A stretch of 8,460 bases of DNA, taken from assembly GCA_020025615.1 (NCBI GenBank), contig JAHHRT010000065.1, positions 1 to 8,460 of the forward strand. The letters are read 5' to 3'. Below are positions 5,628-8,460 of this stretch, one piece after another. Position 1 is the stretch's first letter. Each line of letters opens with the position of its first letter. The DNA comes from Oscillospiraceae bacterium (GTDB lineage Bacteria; Bacillota; Clostridia; Oscillospirales; Oscillospiraceae). A model generated the notes under the pieces. The model was not told the origin of the DNA. It did no database searches and worked only from the letters and a program-made list of their open reading frames with translations. The position numbers and the translations under genes are program-made.

Positions 5628-7013
5628 ATGCTGGACAAAAAAATGATGTCAGAGCTGATTGCCATCGTGCTCCATGGCGGTGCCGATTTCGTGGAAATCT
5701 TCTCTGAATACTCTAAAAATAACCGCATCAGCTATGCCAACCGCAAGATTGAATTCGTCACTGATAAGATTATCAGCGGCGTGGGCATCCGTGGCTTCGT
5801 CGGTACCAAAACCTACTTTGCCTGCACCACCGATCTGACCCCCTCCGGTCTCAGAGCCTGCGCCAACCGTGTCGCTCAGGCTGTGGGCTCCCCCGTGGAC
5901 CGCATTGCTGATTTCTGCCTGACCGAGCGCATCAACCCCAATATTCACCCCATCAAGACCGTTCCCTTCGATGTCCCGGCCTCTGTCCGGGCAGACCTGC
6001 TGCGCAGCGGCTGTGCCAAGGCATATGACGCTGACGAAAAGATCATCCAGGTCAACGGCAACCTGATGGCATACGACAAATCCTTTGTGGTTGCCAATTC
6101 CGAAGGTCTTTACACCTCTGACCGTCAGATCCGCACCCGGATGTCCGTGGCTGCCATCGCATCCAACGGAACGGAAAACCAGGAAGGCTCCAGCTCTCCC
6201 GGACGCAGCATGGGTCTTGAGCTGTTTGAGAAGATCTCTCCCGAGTCCATCGGTGCAGAAGCTGCCCGCCAGGCTCTTGTAAATCTGCGTGCAGTTCCCT
6301 GCCCCTCCGGCCTGATGCCCGTCGCCATCGAAAACGGCTTCGGCGGTGTTATCTTCCACGAGGCCTGCGGCCACTCTCTGGAGGCCTCTGCCGTGGGTAT
6401 CGGCATGAGCCAGATGACCGGCAAGCTAGGCCAGCAGATTGCCAACCCCAAAGTCACCGCCATCGACGACGGCACCATTCCCAACGCCTGGGGCTCCTGC
6501 AACATCGACGACGAGGGCAACCCCATGCAGCGCCGTGTGCTGATTGAAAACGGCATCCTCAAGTCCTATATGATCGACCGGCTGGGCTCCCGCCGGATGG
6601 GTATGCCCCACACCGCCTCCGGCCGCCGTCAGGACTACTCCTTCGAGACTACCTCCCGTATGACCAATACCTTCATCGACAACGGCCCCGACAAGAACGA
6701 GGACATCATCGCCTCCATCGATAACGGCATCTATTCCGCAGCTATGGGCGGCGGCAGTGTCAACCCCTTCACCGGTTCCTTCAACTTCTCCGTCCGTGAG
6801 GGTTATATGATCCGCAACGGTAAGATCTGCGAGCCGGTCCGCGGCGCAAGCCTCATTGGCACCGGCAGCGAAGTCATTCAGAAGATCGACATGGTCGGTC
6901 AGAATCTGGATACCGCTCAGGGTATGTGCGGCTCCTCCAGCGGCAGCGTTCCCACCGATGTTGGTCAGCCTCTGCTGCGTGTGAGCGAGATCACCGTTGG
7001 CGGACAGGCATGA
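5628..7013 (+). CDS. tldD: TldD, zinc metalloprotease catalytic subunit
   Basis: TldD pairs with TldE to form a cytosolic protease whose chamber trims unfolded peptides; in E. coli it matures microcin B17 and degrades the antitoxin CcdA. The 461-residue protein carries the HExxxH zinc motif in GGVIFHEACGHSLEA (H244, E245, H249) and a late GMCG with C434, which corresponds to the third zinc ligand. The GxxSVPxxVGQP-like end (SVPTDVGQP) is typical. Length is near the usual 450-480. The start is ATG 5628, with AAAGGA 8 nt upstream; the frame is open back to a GTG at 5595, but that lies next to the -10. It has its own promoter and is followed 17 nt later by tldE. The natural substrate here is unknown; no small precursor peptide is visible nearby. 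Confidence 0.95.
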   Translation: MLDKKMMSELIAIVLHGGADFVEIFSEYSKNNRISYANRKIEFVTDKIISGVGIRGFVGTKTYFACTTDLTPSGLRACANRVAQAVGSPVDRIADFCLTERINPNIHPIKTVPFDVPASVRADLLRSGCAKAYDADEKIIQVNGNLMAYDKSFVVANSEGLYTSDRQIRTRMSVAAIASNGTENQEGSSSPGRSMGLELFEKISPESIGAEAARQALVNLRAVPCPSGLMPVAIENGFGGVIFHEACGHSLEASAVGIGMSQMTGKLGQQIANPKVTAIDDGTIPNAWGSCNIDDEGNPMQRRVLIENGILKSYMIDRLGSRRMGMPHTASGRRQDYSFETTSRMTNTFIDNGPDKNEDIIASIDNGIYSAAMGGGSVNPFTGSFNFSVREGYMIRNGKICEPVRGASLIGTGSEVIQKIDMVGQNLDTAQGMCGSSSGSVPTDVGQPLLRVSEITVGGQA

Positions 7014-7030
7014 GGAAAGGAGAATTGGCT

Positions 7031-8347
7031 ATGAATACCGAAGCAATTAAGACCGCTGTGTCCCAGGCCGCCGCAGAACTGGGCGTTCAGGACTACGAAA
7101 TCAGCATTTCCACCGAGGAAAGCGCCGGTGCAGAGGCACTCAAGGATGAAATCTCCTCTGTCACCTACTCCCGTTCCAGCACCATGCAGGTCAGATGCGT
7201 AAAGGGTGGCAAGTCCGGCTACGCAACCAGCGAGCTGGTCACCCCCGAAGCTGCCGCAGAACTTGTTTCCCTGGCCTGCGACAACGCTGCTGTCATTGAT
7301 GACGAAGACACCGTGGGCCTGTTTGAAGGCTCTAAAGAATATACCGCCGTTTCCGACCACGCAGAGGCTCTTCCCAGTGCCGACGACATGAAATCTCACG
7401 CTCTGGAGCTTCAGAAAATGGTCTATGATGCATCCGACAAGATCGTTGACGGCACCCAGTGCGCTGTTCAGGGTCTGTCTGTCAGCAGTGCGCTGATGAA
7501 TTCCGCTGGACTGGATGTGAATTATGACTGCTCTCTGGTCTACCGTGTGGTCTCCGCCGCTGTCAAAGACGGCGAGGAAGCTTCCGACGATTACCGCATC
7601 ATTCCTCTTGACAAGGAAGATGCTCAGGTCAGCGTGGACAAGGCGGTACAGGGCGCTCTGAGTAAGCTGGGCGCTGAATCCGTAGACTCCGGTAAGTACA
7701 ATGTGATCATGGACTCCAGCACGGTGCGCAGCCTGCTGTCCACCTACGCAGATGTGTTCTCCGCCAGAAGCGCCTATATGAAGACGACCCTGCTGGCCGG
7801 CAAGGAAGGTCAGGCAGTCGCCAGCTCTCTGGTGACTCTGGTAGACGATCCCTTCTACCCCGAAAAGTTCGGCCATTGCCCCTTTGACGGCGAAGGCGTG
7901 GCGGTTTACACCAAGAACATCATCGAAAAGGGCGAGCTGAAGACGCTGCTTTACAACCGGATGTATGCAAAGCTGCTGGGCAAGGAAACCACCGGCAACG
8001 CAAGCGATGCCAAGCACATCGAGCCCAAGGGCCTGTATGTGGCTCCCGGCGAGTACACCGCCGAGGCACTGATGGCCAAGCTGGGCAACGGCCTGTACAT
8101 CACCGACCTGAACGGCCTGCACGCAGGTGCCAATGTTCAGTCCGGCGACTTCTCCCTACAGGCTGCGGGCTTCCTGGTGGAAAACGGCAAAAAGTCCCGC
8201 CCTGTGAAGAACATCACCATCGCCGACAATTTCTTCAACATTCTGAAGAAAGCGGATGCCATCTCCGATACCGTGGTATTCGGCACAGGCTCCGACTTCG
8301 GCGCTCCCGAAATCCTCTTCACCGACATCAGCGTGTCCGGCAAATAA
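7031..8347 (+). CDS. tldE: TldE/PmbA, non-catalytic partner of the TldD protease
   Basis: This 438-residue protein is homologous to TldD in fold but lacks the HExxxH motif: the matching stretch reads VRSLLSTYADVFSA (about residues 232-245). That is normal for TldE, which shapes the active complex with TldD. Recognisable parts are GHCPFDGEGV (301-310) and GANVQSGDFSLQAAGF (about 366-381), the family's C-terminal beta-rich signature. The frame is open upstream to a start at 6926 inside tldD, but ATG 7031 is preferred: AAAGGAG (7015-7021) lies 9 nt before it and the product then has the family length. The tldD stop lies 17 nt ahead, just before this ribosome binding site, so the two are translated from one message in about equal amounts, as a heterodimer needs. 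Confidence 0.93.
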   Translation: MNTEAIKTAVSQAAAELGVQDYEISISTEESAGAEALKDEISSVTYSRSSTMQVRCVKGGKSGYATSELVTPEAAAELVSLACDNAAVIDDEDTVGLFEGSKEYTAVSDHAEALPSADDMKSHALELQKMVYDASDKIVDGTQCAVQGLSVSSALMNSAGLDVNYDCSLVYRVVSAAVKDGEEASDDYRIIPLDKEDAQVSVDKAVQGALSKLGAESVDSGKYNVIMDSSTVRSLLSTYADVFSARSAYMKTTLLAGKEGQAVASSLVTLVDDPFYPEKFGHCPFDGEGVAVYTKNIIEKGELKTLLYNRMYAKLLGKETTGNASDAKHIEPKGLYVAPGEYTAEALMAKLGNGLYITDLNGLHAGANVQSGDFSLQAAGFLVENGKKSRPVKNITIADNFFNILKKADAISDTVVFGTGSDFGAPEILFTDISVSGK

Positions 8348-8374
8348 CGAGATCACCACTTTGACACAATATTT

Positions 8375-8407
8375 TCAAAAAACGGCGTGACCTAAGTCAC
8401 GCCGTTT
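8375..8407. terminator. Perfect inverted repeat after tldE, probable (possibly bidirectional) terminator
   Basis: AAACGGCGTGAC (8380-8391) pairs perfectly with GTCACGCCGTTT (8396-8407) around a 4-nt loop CTAA. On the plus strand only three T residues follow before GAT. On the minus strand the stem is followed by six T residues, so it is the better terminator for a convergent gene beyond the right edge, and may serve both. No gene is seen from 8408 to 8460. Confidence 0.8.
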
Positions 8408-8460
8408 GATAGAGTACAATAAGTTGCGCAAAAACAAATAGACATGGTTTGCAGATCTCT

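Noticed and set aside
6926..7030. An upstream in-frame start for tldE inside tldD
   Set aside because: It would add 35 residues translated from tldD codons that do not resemble TldE; ATG 7031 has a well-placed AAAGGAG and gives the usual protein length.
6965..8122. A 385-codon open frame on the minus strand opposite tldE
   Set aside because: It is the same codon-bias shadow as over the ROK gene, with no recognisable motif, and it overlaps tldE almost entirely.
8361..8366. TTGACA as a -35 element of a promoter after tldE
   Set aside because: The position 17 bp downstream falls in the GC-rich terminator stem, with no -10-like hexamer.

Overview
The window looks like chromosomal core sequence from a GC-rich anaerobic Firmicute of the class Clostridia, probably an Oscillospiraceae/Ruminococcaceae gut commensal (Faecalibacterium-, Gemmiger- or Subdoligranulum-like). 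The reasons are the AGGAGG-type ribosome binding sites, the TGn-TATAAT promoters, the Firmicutes-specific pair holB-ricT, and the C/G-ending codon use. The taxonomic guess is inference from recall only. I see no mobile element, CRISPR array, tRNA or rRNA.

Left part, minus strand (1-2166): a two-gene unit, holB (DNA polymerase III delta' clamp-loader subunit) followed 17 nt later by ricT/yaaT (PSP1-domain Fe-S protein of the RNase Y specificity complex). ricT runs off the left edge of the window. An extended -10 promoter lies just upstream of holB. Divergent from it, on the plus strand, is a compact ferritin-like diiron protein (2328-2780) closed by a strong intrinsic terminator.

Middle, plus strand (2855-5552): a promoter, then an unusual ROK/ASKHA-family sugar-kinase-like protein with a ~145-residue N-terminal extension, then nagA (N-acetylglucosamine-6-phosphate deacetylase). 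The two are separated by a GC-rich 11-bp hairpin and closed by a terminator. The pair reads as an amino-sugar scavenging unit: a candidate kinase makes the N-acetylhexosamine-6-phosphate that NagA deacetylates. No transporter, nagB or regulator is in the window.

Right part, plus strand (5566-8347): a near-consensus promoter drives tldD and tldE/pmbA, the two halves of the TldD/TldE zinc metalloprotease, 17 nt apart. A perfect 12-bp inverted repeat follows (8380-8407), probably a terminator that works better on the minus strand.

Most of the window is well-understood housekeeping. The items most worth a second look are the degenerate ROK protein with its N-terminal extension, the extra cysteine cluster and charged tail of RicT, and the symmetric ExxHC motifs of the small ferritin-like protein. 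I did not find a convincing undescribed multi-gene system.
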